Shown here in pieces: positions 9,745 through 28,531 of a stretch of DNA of 64,000 nucleotides. Source of the DNA: Eutreptiella sp. 'Long Island Sound 2002' (lineage: Eukaryota > Euglenozoa > Euglenophyceae > Eutreptiales > Eutreptiaceae). Each line of letters begins with the position of its first letter. Position 1 is the stretch's first letter. Location: positions 38,167,833 through 38,231,832 of the forward strand of contig OZ038391.1 of NCBI GenBank assembly GCA_964036045.1, written 5' to 3'. Under the pieces are notes generated by a model. It saw only the letters and a list, made by a program, of their open reading frames with translations. It had not been told where the DNA came from and did no database searches. The position numbers and the translations under genes are program-made.

Positions 9745-9935
9745 GTTATTTTACCATTCGTCCCCACCTTGGGTACCCCGAGATGGCATGCGTTATGCAG
9801 CCACTTCTGGTTGGGGATATAGACTCACAATCCACAAGTTGAGTGGCCCCTTGAGTTGGGGACATGGATTCACAATCCACAATTTTTAGTGGCCCCTTCA
9901 GTTTGGGATATGGACTCACAATCCACAAATTTCAG
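9745..9935 (+). repeat. Tandem repeat, about 45-50-bp unit, three copies
   Basis: GGGGATATGGACTCACAATC and a following AGTGGCCCCTT-type block recur from 9812 to 9935 with point differences. One further copy sits alone at about 30750-30790, so the unit is dispersed as well as tandem. Similar wording (GCAGCCACTTCTG, CCCCGAGA) links its left edge to the minisatellite at 44.86-45.34 kb. Confidence 0.75.
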
Positions 9936-10721
9936 CAGCTAGTTCTGATTTTGTTTGCGCACTGACACGGCAAGGGTTAAGCAGCCCTCTCTGATTTTGT
10001 CCGTTTGCTGAGTATCGTTAGAACGTTCCAGCCTCTTGGGAATTCGAGTTCCAGTTCCAGTTCCAGTTCCAGTTCTAGTTCTCAAGTTATGGGCCATGGG
10101 TCCATGTTTCACCTCGGTTTTGGAGTAATGCAAATAACTCAGCCGCCACGTACAATGATGGAGAGGATGAGGTAGAGGTGTGTGCATTGTGTTGCCAAAG
10201 GTGCGCCACCACCACAGTTTGTGGTGTGTGCAACCAACACTGTTGTTCTGAATGTATTCACCCTCACACTTGTAGGGATGACATTGTTTATTAGAAACAT
10301 GACATGTCACTAGTGGTGATGTGGAATTCACAATTTTCGTCTTATGCAATGTGCTTTGTAGGGAAGGATTGCAATTTATTCTGCTGTGCTTGGGGGGCCT
10401 TCTCTAGGGGAGGATGAAGCTGGGGTTAGCGTTGGGATCACGAATACAAAAGTAGTGCTGGGCACGCGCCCAGCAAACGTCCCCCCCAAATCATCTCAGA
10501 TCACCCTCCAAAACAGTCAACAATACCCCAACCCAAGACATGGTGCTAGTTGTATCTAGCGACAATGATATGATCACCCAACAACATCCTCCAAACCAAA
10601 GGGTGTGCACGTCTTACTGCCTATTCAAAGCAATAGAATGCAGGAGAGCATGTCTAAAAAGACAGTGCCATGTGTAGAGTAGTGCCCCTCCCCCCTTTGA
10701 CATTTTCTGGGTGTCCATTTT
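9936..10721. other. Intergenic with a (GTTCCA)n microsatellite
   Basis: A GTTCCA hexamer array lies at about 10045-10082. The rest has no convincing gene. A minus frame 9939-10349 is open but contains the microsatellite as a (TG)-like Thr/Gly run and is probably spurious. Confidence 0.5.
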
Positions 10722-10946
10722 TTGTTCGGTGTCTTTATTGCAACAATGTACAGCCCCAAGAGGGGTTTGTGCGCTTACACCAGTCTCCTTGACCAAATGA
10801 GTGTGAGCGACACCATTGCCAGGCTTGCCATGCAAGGTGAGCGTGTCATCCTACCAACAGACTCTGGGCAAGTCATGTGCCTGGCGTCTATCGATGATGC
10901 TGATTTTATTACTCACGATAAATTTTTTTTGGTCAAGGCCTGCTAG
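10722..10946 (+). CDS. Coding-like segment, unknown protein
   Basis: The frame reads a protein-like stretch containing MYSPKRGLCAYTSLLDQMSV and TIARLAMQGERVILP, ending at TAG 10944-10946. A candidate donor CAAG|GTGAGC occurs near 10838, so the exon may end there rather than at the stop. Composition is ordinary, without simple repeats, which favours real coding sequence. No domain is recognised and no partner exon could be phased. Confidence 0.4.
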   Translation: MFGVFIATMYSPKRGLCAYTSLLDQMSVSDTIARLAMQGERVILPTDSGQVMCLASIDDADFITHDKFFLVKAC

Positions 10947-11223
10947 ACACCCTGTCATTGACATTTTCCAACTTCAAACACTTTGACGCAGCGGAGAAAT
11001 GCACTACGACCCCCCATGGTGACCATCCCAATGCTGTTCTGGTAAGATCACATGCGGCAGAGGTAGGATTTGGGGCATGTGCAGAAGAAGCAGAGCAGGC
11101 GTCGAGAAACAGTGGGACCACAACAGAAATCGGACCAATGCTGACATTGGTAGCAGGGACGGGGTGTACCAAGGCACTGGTGTTGCTGGGGCATCGGGTT
11201 CAACATTTCCCTCCACCTTCACA

Positions 11224-11892
11224 TTGCCCCGTTCGCAACAGAGTCCAATGGAAAAGGAGGGCGTGCACCTTCCCCTGCTCCCCAGCTCGAAGCTGTCGCC
11301 TGCGCACCCTCGGGATGCGGAGCGAGGCCTTCACGGTGTCCCCCTGACCCCTTCGCCTCCAGCGTGCCCATTCCTAACCAGTCCCCTGGCTTCTGCGCCA
11401 CTGTCACCCCCGTTCCCGCGCAGTCCCCTGACCACAAGCCCCCCCCGTACCTCTTCACCCCTGAACCCCCCTTTCCCGACCAGCCCTCTGACGTCCAGCC
11501 CCCCAAAGTCCTCAGCCCTGCCTCTGCCCTTGTCCCCGGCCAAAGCCCAGCCGGATGATGCGCCAGACAGTGAGCCCACCTCCGCGAGAGGTGAGACTGA
11601 GACCAAGTCCGATGCCGACACCAGCCCTGCGCCGGACATACCCACATCACCGACCTCTGGCACTGTCGCAGGCCCCCTGTTGGAGGCCCAGGGTCTCACA
11701 GCCTCGTCAAAGCTGTTTCAGGGCTTTGTGCAGGTCTTTTTGAACCCCAACCGTGCAACTTTGAGGGCACGCAGTGGGCACACAGGAAAACAGTGTATCC
11801 CCCCTCCAAAACACAAAGCACGGAAATGGTGCCCTCCCCTTTTAGTGCCCCCGACCGCACCTTCAGAATCCTTGCAGAAAATTCCAGGTTAG
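11224..11892 (+). CDS. Pro/Ser/Thr-rich open frame, unknown
   Basis: The frame from 11077 stays open to TAG 11890-11892. It encodes low-complexity repeats of the type PLTSPLASAPLSPPFPRSPL, then a more ordinary tail (GLTASSKLFQGFVQVFLNPN). Such sequence could be a disordered cell-wall or linker region, or C-rich non-coding DNA read as Pro/Ser. The opposite strand is also open. I lean to coding for the last 70 residues only. Confidence 0.3.
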   Translation: MPRSQQSPMEKEGVHLPLLPSSKLSPAHPRDAERGLHGVPLTPSPPACPFLTSPLASAPLSPPFPRSPLTTSPPRTSSPLNPPFPTSPLTSSPPKSSALPLPLSPAKAQPDDAPDSEPTSARGETETKSDADTSPAPDIPTSPTSGTVAGPLLEAQGLTASSKLFQGFVQVFLNPNRATLRARSGHTGKQCIPPPKHKARKWCPPLLVPPTAPSESLQKIPG

Positions 11893-14011
11893 CACGGTTG
11901 GGCCAGCAACACCATTCAAACTGGAGAGCGAGACTACATCAGGGCCAACGCGTTCTCAAATTGAGGTGCTCAGGGCAGTTGGAAAATTGCTCCAGGAGAA
12001 CGGGGGGTCCAATAGAGCCCCCTGGACCCCGGGGAGAGGGGTCTTGAAAAGGGGGCTCTTCTGTCAGGGACCTAGATTTTGGCTGTTCTCTGGGCAAAGA
12101 TTTCATGAAAACGGGGGCAAATGATAACTTTTATGACTCCCATCGATGGGCTGATTCCAAAAAAAAAGGGGGGGCCATTTTCATGTTTTTTCGTCCCTGA
12201 CTCGTCCAGTTGGCCTGGAAATAGCCTGACAGGAGAGCCCCACCCCACCGGGGGAGGGGGGTATTGAAAAGGGGGCTCTAGCGAACCCCACTCCTCCTTC
12301 CTGGAGCAATTTCCCCCAGCCCACTCCCATGAGACTCTCTACTTCCAAATCTGCACAGCGAGATATTTGTGCGGGTTCAGACGCTTCTTGGCCCCTGACA
12401 CCCTCGCTGTGCGAGTCCCTAACCTTACTCCCTCTTTGGAGTTGCGTTCAGGCTACCACTCGCGTTACACTACAGCCCCAGTCCTTCGAGTGCAGGTCAT
12501 ACTAGTTCTATGGGTAACCGGGTCGCATGAACGCTTGCCATGACACAGTAGCCAACCAGCCTCTATGGAACGCCTCCCTTTCCGTTCACTGGCATGCTCA
12601 GATGGGCGAACTCAAGGCCACATCGATGATGTGGCAGCCTGTACTCTTCACAGAGGCAGCCCACAAGACCGTTGTGCAGCAGTCCTAAAAAAACGTGCTG
12701 ACATCCTTGGGACAACAGGTCCCAGGACACAGCCCCCCCCCCCCCCCCCTTGAGCACGGACGGACACGCCTCTTGGCCAAACAGCACAGTCCCACAGTCC
12801 GACATGCCTCCCGCCCTTGGACAAGCCCCTGGCAGGGCAGTTCTGGACGGAGAACCGGGCTTACACCCCCATTCGAAACTGCCTAACACGAGGTCAACGT
12901 GGCAAGGCACGCGCACCCACAGGCCCTGGTCTGGAGATGCTGACATCCGATGCAGGCAGCACGCTCCAATGCGTGCCCCGCAGGTCCAGTCAGCATGGCA
13001 ACAAACCAAGACCCCATGAACGGCGAGCAGCGGAAGCGCTGTACCGCTGAGCATCGGCCGTCTACAGCCCCGTGGCCACACGTCCACAAACACAACCGTG
13101 TGCGTTAAACCGGAAGCACCAACCGGCAAACCAACCCCATTTTTATGGTTCAACCCCCCGCCTTCCCCCGCATGCGGCAGGCCAACACCTGACCCTGCCA
13201 GACCACATTCCCCGGGTTGTTGTTCTCCCACACAAACTGATATTTTCATCACTTGTCAAAATGGCCAGAATCTCAGGGCTTTTGCCATCAGGCGTGGCGG
13301 TTGCCTGCCGCACTAGAGAGCACCTCCTCTTTCCTTGTATATGAGCCATGGGTCTGTGCCTTGTGTCCTGTCTAACAGGGATCCAGTGTATCACATACCT
13401 GAGTCGCCCACTTTCCAAGAGCTATCTTGAGTACTCGTGAACATTTCGAGTCAGCCCCCCCACCCCCCAAAAGAATCTCATGGGGATCCCAAATGTGCTG
13501 CTTTTGGGCTGGGGTTTAGGTCCCTCCTCCGGAAGCCCAAAGTGTGGGTGGGGATGTTTGGAGCCGCCCCCCCCCCCCCCCCCAAACTTGTGCAAACCAT
13601 GTCCACCCCCGTTATGAAGGCCCGTACGCTGGGGCTGTACATCAGGAATGACATGTTTCCTGTTTGTTTCATGATTGAGAAGTCTCAGGCCTGAGGTTGC
13701 AGGATTTTGTCAGGACAAACGGACGGCAGTTGGCAGGTTAACCGATGACAGTCGATAGTCAACCAATGGCAGTGGGTCAGTGCCCACGTGCAATCCCCTC
13801 AGGGGTGGGTGCAGGCGAGGGGAGTTCAAGGGGCGCAGGGGGTGAGGATCCAACTGCCAAAAGTGTGCATGAAGTCCACCGTCATGCTATCGGACCATTC
13901 CAAACCCGGAAGTTGAGCGCACTCACAATCCCTCTGCTTCAAGCGCAGCCCTCCTCGCCCTTGCCATGGTCTCTCTTTGTGCCCCCGCATCACTGGCCTG
14001 CGCCTCTGCAG
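11893..14011. other. Low-complexity intergenic or intronic DNA
   Basis: Contains a direct repeat (a GAAAAGGGGGCTCT core with G-rich flank) at about 12034-12060 and 12250-12281, a C18 run near 12727-12744 and a C17-C18 run near 13566-13583. Minus frame 12563-13252 (229 codons) is open but spans the poly-G and has no domain features; I do not call it a gene. Confidence 0.4.
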
Positions 14012-22459
<8,448 letters not shown>

Positions 22460-24407
22460 GTGAGCGGTTCGCTTGCGTGTGGACAGGGCAGTGGCATTGG
22501 CCCCGGTGGTGTGGCCCCCCGTCCCAGATCCCCAACGTGGGTCTAACTGCCAGCACGCCTGGCCGCTGCCGCGACAGCTCAGGGGCGCGCAGGTCCATTC
22601 CGGCTCAAATCCCTTGATCGTCCTGCTAACAGCGCCCCGTGCCCTGCAATGAATGACTGAAGCCCGCGGCGCAGTGACAAGGCCAAGGCACTCGTTGTGC
22701 ACAGAGACCCTCCTCCCTGGTTGCAGGCCTTGAGCGGGGACACAAAAGGCCGAAAATCTGCTTTCAGCTGAGATCGCCAACGTCGCTGGTGCAGTCATCA
22801 CCCGTGCCACCGCAGCCGTCACCCTTACTGCCCGGTGTTTAGCAGGCTCTGCCCAATGTGCACCATGGCACCCGGAGGCATGACCAATGTCACAGGATGG
22901 TGTCCTTCCCGGGTAAGTGTTAAGGTTAAGGTGCGGCTTTGCACTGCGCATGTCCTTGTTTTTTTTTCTTCGCATGAAAGGGACGGCTGTGTCTAAGGTG
23001 CAGTCAGAGTTGATACCCTATGGATTGAGGCAGCAGCGGGATCACGGCCTATGCAGAGCAAAGGAGGGGAAACACTAGAGCAGGGGCAGAATGGGCACCG
23101 AACCAATGGCCAGGCAGAGCCCTGGAGGTGTGTCATACTGTCACCAATTTTTTTTGCAACTGCTGCAGCCACGACCAGTGCTCCCGCTGCCGCTGCCATC
23201 GTCATCATTCATGGCAGGTTGTCATAGGGCGACGCCCCTGAGGTACAGGGCCCGTCACAGCAACGGAGTCCAAGCGCTTGCGGTCCCTCTTGTGTTGGCT
23301 GCAGCGACGTCCACAGGCCGCAGCCCCCGTGTGTGTGGCACTGCCTGGACCATGAGGCTTGGCTCCGTATGGCCGAGATCCTTGAGACCCTTTTGACGAC
23401 GTGACGTTGTCTCAGTGCGCCCCGATCGATGGACTTCCCCCATGCAAACATCGTCAATGTCTCGCTGGAGGCCAGTGGCGAGTTGTTGGCAGCAAACGTG
23501 GCGGCGGTGAACCTTTCAGGTGGAGCAACTGACTCACTGCTTTCACAAGAGAGCTGCTCCCGCTACCAACAGCCAGCACCTTCGCTCCTAGTGGGCCCTC
23601 GGGTGGGCGGGGGTTGAGGGGGTGGTGCTGCGGGGTTTTACAACATCTATTCTTAAGCTCTGCGTTGCAGCAGCGCGATTTCAAGTAGTGTAGCGCTGCT
23701 GGATGTGATTTCAACTGATCCCCACGACGTGCCGATCATTCGGAAGTGTGTGTCACGGGGTCGAAAGCCGAAACATATCTCCAGGCCACTTTGCCAAGTC
23801 CCTCCTGACGGCACATGCACATAAGCTCATGAGATCCCTGGTTTGAACGACATACCCCCCTTCTCGAAATCCTTCAGCGTTTGAGTTGCTGGGCTGGGGC
23901 ATTGAACGGCCCCAACCGGAGTGAGAGCCGGAGGGGCAGGGGCCGGGGCAGGGGTCGGGGGGCATGAAGAATATCTGCAGGAGAGACTGTCGTGCCCTGT
24001 GGAGGTGGAAGCAGGATCACGAGGAATAGTGGGGGCACCCAGCCAAAGCTGCTGGGCTGGCCCCTTTCTGGGTCAAATTAAGTGCCGACTAAATGCGTGA
24101 TCAGCCTTTGCAATCATGCAGGAGGCTCTCCAAAAGTGCCCAAGAATGCCACACACCCGTGCGTGGCACCACATCGGCGAGGCTGACAGGTGGGTAGCAG
24201 GTGCAACCTCTGGTTTTGTGTCGGATCCTTTTCCTGCTAGTGCCACCCGGCAATGCCTTGTATGGTTTACCCCAACGGATTAGCAAAACGCTGGAAGAGT
24301 CTGACAAGACAATGTTGCTGTGGTCCTCTCCCCATGAGATTCCATTGCCCAAGCAATGCCAGCCACATGGCTCTTTTGAGTCACGATTTTCTTGCATGGT
24401 GATGCTA
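22460..24407. other. Gene-poor stretch with a possible exon at 23416-23518
   Basis: A plus frame with DFPHANIVNVSLEASGELLA and ANVAAVNLSG follows a CTCAG acceptor and ends before CAG|GTGGAG. Its frame does not match the phase-1 end of the exon closing at 22459, so linkage is unproved. Elsewhere only overlapping low-quality open frames are visible. Confidence 0.3.
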
Positions 24408-26424
24408 CCCCCCCCCCCCCCTAGTGCAGGGAGTTCTGATCACCAGGATCATTGGCTCTGACGCAGACCATCCTTGTCTTACTCTTGTCTTACTGCCAAA
24501 GGTGCCAGCCTCAGCAGTCAAAGGTGCCAACTTCAGCAGTCCATGGGTACCAAAGGCGCCCAAAGGAAAATTTTGTCCACTTTGCTGCGCCCCAACACTA
24601 TCTTGAAACCCAATCACAACCCTAACGCCCACCCCAACCCGAACCTAGCCTACCCCTGACCAGGATTGAATATTGGCAGCGAGCTGGTGGGGGAAGGAAC
24701 ATCGTCTTCAACGACAAATGAGGTACGCACTGGAAATTGGATGAGAGTGGCTCAAAAGGGGCTCAAAATGAGCTGTATTCATCCGTTTGGGCACCACAAT
24801 TGGACTAGGATCATTTTTGGAAAACCATGGGTTTGTGGTCCCATTTGCGGTCCCAAATTGGCCCATTTTCAAGGCCCTTTCAGCCTTGAGAGGGGCCAAA
24901 ATTGCTCAACATGGGCTCAAAATGGGCTGATTCCATTTGTTTGTGCACGCCAAATAGTCCAAAAGTATCTTTGGAAAAACACATTTTTTGATCCATTTTT
25001 GACTGATTTTTGGTCCCAACACAGCCCATTTTCAAGGCATTTTGTGACTTTGGGGTGGCCAAAAAGGCTTGCAATGGGCTCCAAAAGGGCTCATTTCACC
25101 TGTTTGTGCACCCCGAATGGTCTAGGATCATTTTGGAAAAACACATTTTTGACCCATTTTTGACCCATTTTTCGCCCAAAACAGCCCATTTTCAAGGCAT
25201 TTTGGGATTTTATGAGGGCCAAAACGGGCCACCACGAGCTCAAAACGCACCAAAAACACTTGTTTTGGCATTCCATGTGGTCCGGGATCATTTTTGAAAA
25301 AAGCCTTTTTTTTTTTGCACCCGGTGGACCTTGTTGACCCATTTTGGCACCCACCTCTTTGGGCTACACTTGCAGCTTGCCGCAGCCCACTGGGCCTAGG
25401 TACGGGGGTCGGTTAGGGCAATTGTAAGGGGTGGGAACCACCAAAAGTGGGTGGTTGCGGGTGGATTAGGTGCGCTCGAAATTGAATTGATACTAGACCA
25501 TTTGGGGTGCCTAAACAGGTGAAATGAGCCCATTTGGAGCCCATTGCAAGCCATTTTGGCCCCTCCAGAGTCACAAAATGCCTCCTTGAAAATGGGTTGT
25601 TTTGCGACCAAAAATGGGTCAAAAATGGGTCAAAAAATGGGTCAAAAATGTGTTTTTCCAAAAATGATCCTAGACCATTTGGGGTGCACAAACAACCACC
25701 ATTGAGTTTCTAGCTCATACTTTGTTTGGTTGTCCCTCACACCCATAGGTAGCATCCACCAAAATTCTGGCTGAATCCGAAGCACCACGACAGAGCTGTG
25801 ATTGTTCCCCATTTCGCGCGTGCTTGCTGCTTACTTGCTTTGCTGCTTGCTTGCTGCTTGCTGCTTGCTGCTTGCTGCTTGCTAAACCCAGTGGGTCCAC
25901 CCTAGACACTAAAGAGGGTTATAAAACCAAGACTGGTTCCACCAGCTCGGTGACCCTAACCCTCGCCCTATCCCAACCCTAGCCTAGGGTTAGAGTTGGT
26001 GTTGGGGTCCAAAATGGAGAGCAATGATATGGCAAAAAGCAGCCATGCACAAAAATTGGAAGATCTTGTTCAGCCTGACCAACATGGCTAGCATGCTTGA
26101 TTCAGCATGCTGCAAAGGTTAGGGTTAGGTGATGGTATGGTTGAAAAAAAAAGGGGGGGGGATGAAGGGGAGCCTGTGATTAACCAACGCTTGGCCCTGG
26201 GGGCACGGCATGCACCCCTCCCCCAGCCCCCCCCCCCCAAATTGCCCCTCCTGGGACCCCCCCCCCCCAATGGGCCCCCCAAGACCCCCCCCCCCCCATT
26301 GCTCCTCCCGGACCCCCCCCCCCCCGGGGGCCTTCGGCCAACAGGTATTGGGGGGGGGAGTCCGCGTCGAAACCCAAGGGGTCAGCGCCCCTGGGTTGGG
26401 CGCTGCGCACTAGGGGGGGGGGGG
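24408..26424. mobile_element. Repeat element R1, relative of the element at 28532-30443
   Basis: Shares with 28532-30443, in the same order, these blocks: ATTTTGTCCA...CCCAACACTAT, GAATATTGG..GAGCTGGTGGGGG, GGGCTCATTTCACC and GACCCATTTTTGACCC repeats, a CTTGCTG-repeat array, CCACCCTAGACACTAAA, telomere-like CCCTAA runs, GGGGTCCAAAATGGAGAGCA and GGTTAGGGTTAGG. The edges are poly-C followed by TAGTGC (24408-24427) and the inverted form before 26424, but these arms are short. It contains two to three direct copies and one inverted copy (25490-25700) of its own GACCCATTTTTG block. No transposase-like protein is visible. Confidence 0.7.
25940..25998 (+). repeat. Short interstitial telomere-like run (CCCTAA-type)
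   Basis: ACCCTAACCCTCGCCCTATC and following CCCAACCCTAGCC. A parallel run at 29944-29998 occupies the same place in the sister element. It is degenerate and internal to repeats, so not a chromosome end. Confidence 0.6.
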
Positions 26425-26555
26425 ATTTCGCCAGGGGAGAATTTCGCGGGGAAAATTTCGCCGTTAAGAAAGGTGGCGAAATTTTCCCCTGGCGAAATTT
26501 TGGCGTACCAGTTCCATCCTTGACCACAGCTGCAGGCATTGTGTTTCCTGAGCAG

Positions 26556-26695
26556 GGCCAGGCGCGATTACGAATGCGCCCGTGCCTGTTGATGCCTTGA
26601 AAAAGAAGCCTGCACCTTCTGCACCAGTTACTGGATCGTCTGCATCAGATTTCATGAAGCTGCGCAAGAAACGGTTGGCTCAGGCGCGTTCGTAG
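26556..26695 (+). CDS. Terminal-exon-like segment, unknown protein
   Basis: Following a GAGCAG acceptor, one frame (phase-1 entry) encodes 45 residues with Ala/Pro/Ser-rich and then basic composition (VDALKKKPAPSAPVTGSSAS, then DFMKLRKKRLAQARS) and stops at TAG 26693-26695. It looks like the C-terminus of a protein with a lysine/arginine tail. The upstream exon is not found, and the segment lies between inverted repeats. Confidence 0.4.
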
Positions 26696-26884
26696 GCGCG
26701 CCTGGCTCCTCTTGGAAAACACAATTCTGGGACCATGTTGTGCCAGCCTGTTGCAGTTTTGGACCCTCTGTGTAGTGCATGTGTTGTTGTTTTGTGACCA
26801 TTGGAGACTGCTTCAGGCAGGGTTTGTTTGTGCATGAAAAACCAATCTCATCAGATTCACAAGTGCTGGACAGATGAAAAACAT

Positions 26885-26958
26885 TGCGTCACCGGGATTT
26901 GAACCAACGCCTGTGCAATCAGAATCAAGTGCACTTACCACCAGAGTAATGACCACAT
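26885..26958 (-). tRNA. tRNA-like sequence, probably degenerate or SINE-derived
   Basis: On the minus strand a perfect B-box-like GGTTCAAATCC (26905-26895) is preceded by a D-arm/A-box-like ACTCTGGTGGTAAGT. Four base pairs of the acceptor stem and three of the D stem can form. The T stem has mismatches and no seven-base anticodon loop with a clean stem is seen. I therefore regard it as a tRNA pseudogene or SINE head rather than a working tRNA. Confidence 0.35.
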
Positions 26959-27119
26959 CTGACACCTACCGAGAGACAAAATTTTTTTTTCGAAAATTGA
27001 GAGATATTTTGCGAGACACATGCTTGCTTGGGGCTTTGGGGATTTCAAGGGTGGCGAAATTTTCCCCTGGCGAAATTATCCCCTGCGAAATTGTCCCCGG
27101 GCGAAATTTCCCCCCCCCC

Positions 27120-28531
27120 TGTACCCCCGGCAGATGTGGCATGGGTATGTGGTGGGAGCACAGCACAGGAGTCCACCATCCAGCATGAGGGTTACTGTAT
27201 GCAGTTTGCTGCCTGCCCTACCTCTGCATGTTGATTGTTTTCCCCACCATCTGCAGAGAGAGGTGCAAAGACAAAAGAGGCTTCCTTTTCATGTCTTCGA
27301 AGGGGGCATCGGATAGGACCTGATTTGCTTCGTTTGCAGCTGTTTTTTTCCAGGGCAAGGGGAATTTAGGTGTTGAAGCCACGGAACCTGAAGCCCCATC
27401 TGAGACCCAGGCACATTGGTGGTCGAGAGTCCAGGGCTACAGACAGCCTAGGAGAACTACTAGGGCATGCTTGCCCTAAAAACGTAACGGAGGAATGCAA
27501 GAGTGGCAGGAGCGACATAATTGGTTCGATCCAACGAACATAACTGGGATTGCTCAGGGCCCTGTAGACTGAAGCGTAAAAAGAGATGAGAAACCCGGCG
27601 GATTGCCTTTTTTGGGTTTGGTGGCTCAAATGTCTCATAGAGGGTACCTACACCCTGCACGCTCTTTTTGGTGCATGTACTGGGGCAATGCCGTCAAATG
27701 GATGTGCCTCCAGGTAGCCGACATGCAGCACATGATGCATGATGTGCTTTCACATGGTGGCCTGTTGGATTGGAAGTTATGCTTGAAAGTCTGTTCTGGT
27801 GTGCCAGAATCCTGCAGCATGGTCAGGCATTCCTGCCTCATGGTCACTGTCTGCTGCCAACAGGTCAAATGGATGCAGTGGTCACTGTGCAACCGCGCCG
27901 AAACTACTTAACGATACGCAATGGTGAGTCACAAGCGAGAAGCACGACATGAATCTATGAAGTTTGATGACAAGAACGCACGAAACCCTTCTGAAGCACA
28001 TTGTCGTATGTCCTGGCAGGCCTGTGTACTCCGTGGATGAATTCCTGCCTGCTGTATCGTTGTGTTGCTGCTACCCTGTGCCCCAGCTTCCTGTGGCTTC
28101 CTGTAGCTGGTTGTGGCTGTCTTCTATGTCAAAGGATATCCAAGACTGGAGGTCAGAAAGGGTGGCTCGAAGAGGGGCATGCAACCAGGAAATGCGTTCT
28201 GGCTGTTTGGGGGGGGAGGGGGTGCAGAGTCTAAGGGCCTCCCTCTTGCCACCCTCTTAACCCCTGCGCTGCCTCAGTATACAAACTCGCATCTATGCCT
28301 TGGGTGCTGTGACCTTTGCATTAAAAAACCCCAGTCTTGCATTGCATTGCACTCTTCAAGTACATGAGATATTGAAGCGCCAGCTTACCATGCAGCAAGG
28401 TACTGTGAACACAATGTCAAAAAAAAGGGGGTTGATGCTTGTCCTCTCTCATGCTATTTGAGGTCAAGAGTCCTCCAGAGCCCCTGCTCTTTGCCTGCTC
28501 TTGGCATATTTTTCCGGAGAGGCCCTTGTAC
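27120..28531. other. Intergenic, nothing assignable
   Basis: Open frames on both strands at 27366-27960 and 27960-28370 have mixed composition, no domain and no convincing splice pairs. Confidence 0.35.

Larger units (their letters stand above)
26413..27119. mobile_element. 0.7-kb segment bounded by GGCGAAATTTTCCCC inverted repeats
   Basis: The left arm (26413-26462) consists of poly-G, then ATTTCGCCAGGGGAGAATTT and related blocks. The right arm (27051-27119) is its reverse complement with one extra block, ending in C10. The left arm also folds on itself with 26473-26503. Between the arms lie a terminal-exon-like segment and a tRNA-like sequence, so this could be a mobile element that captured sequence or a pair of independent MITE insertions. 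Confidence 0.6.

Noticed and set aside
12563-13252. 229-codon minus-strand open frame
   Set aside because: Crosses a poly-G run, Cys/Gly/Val-rich without domain pattern; plus strand equally open; no splice support.
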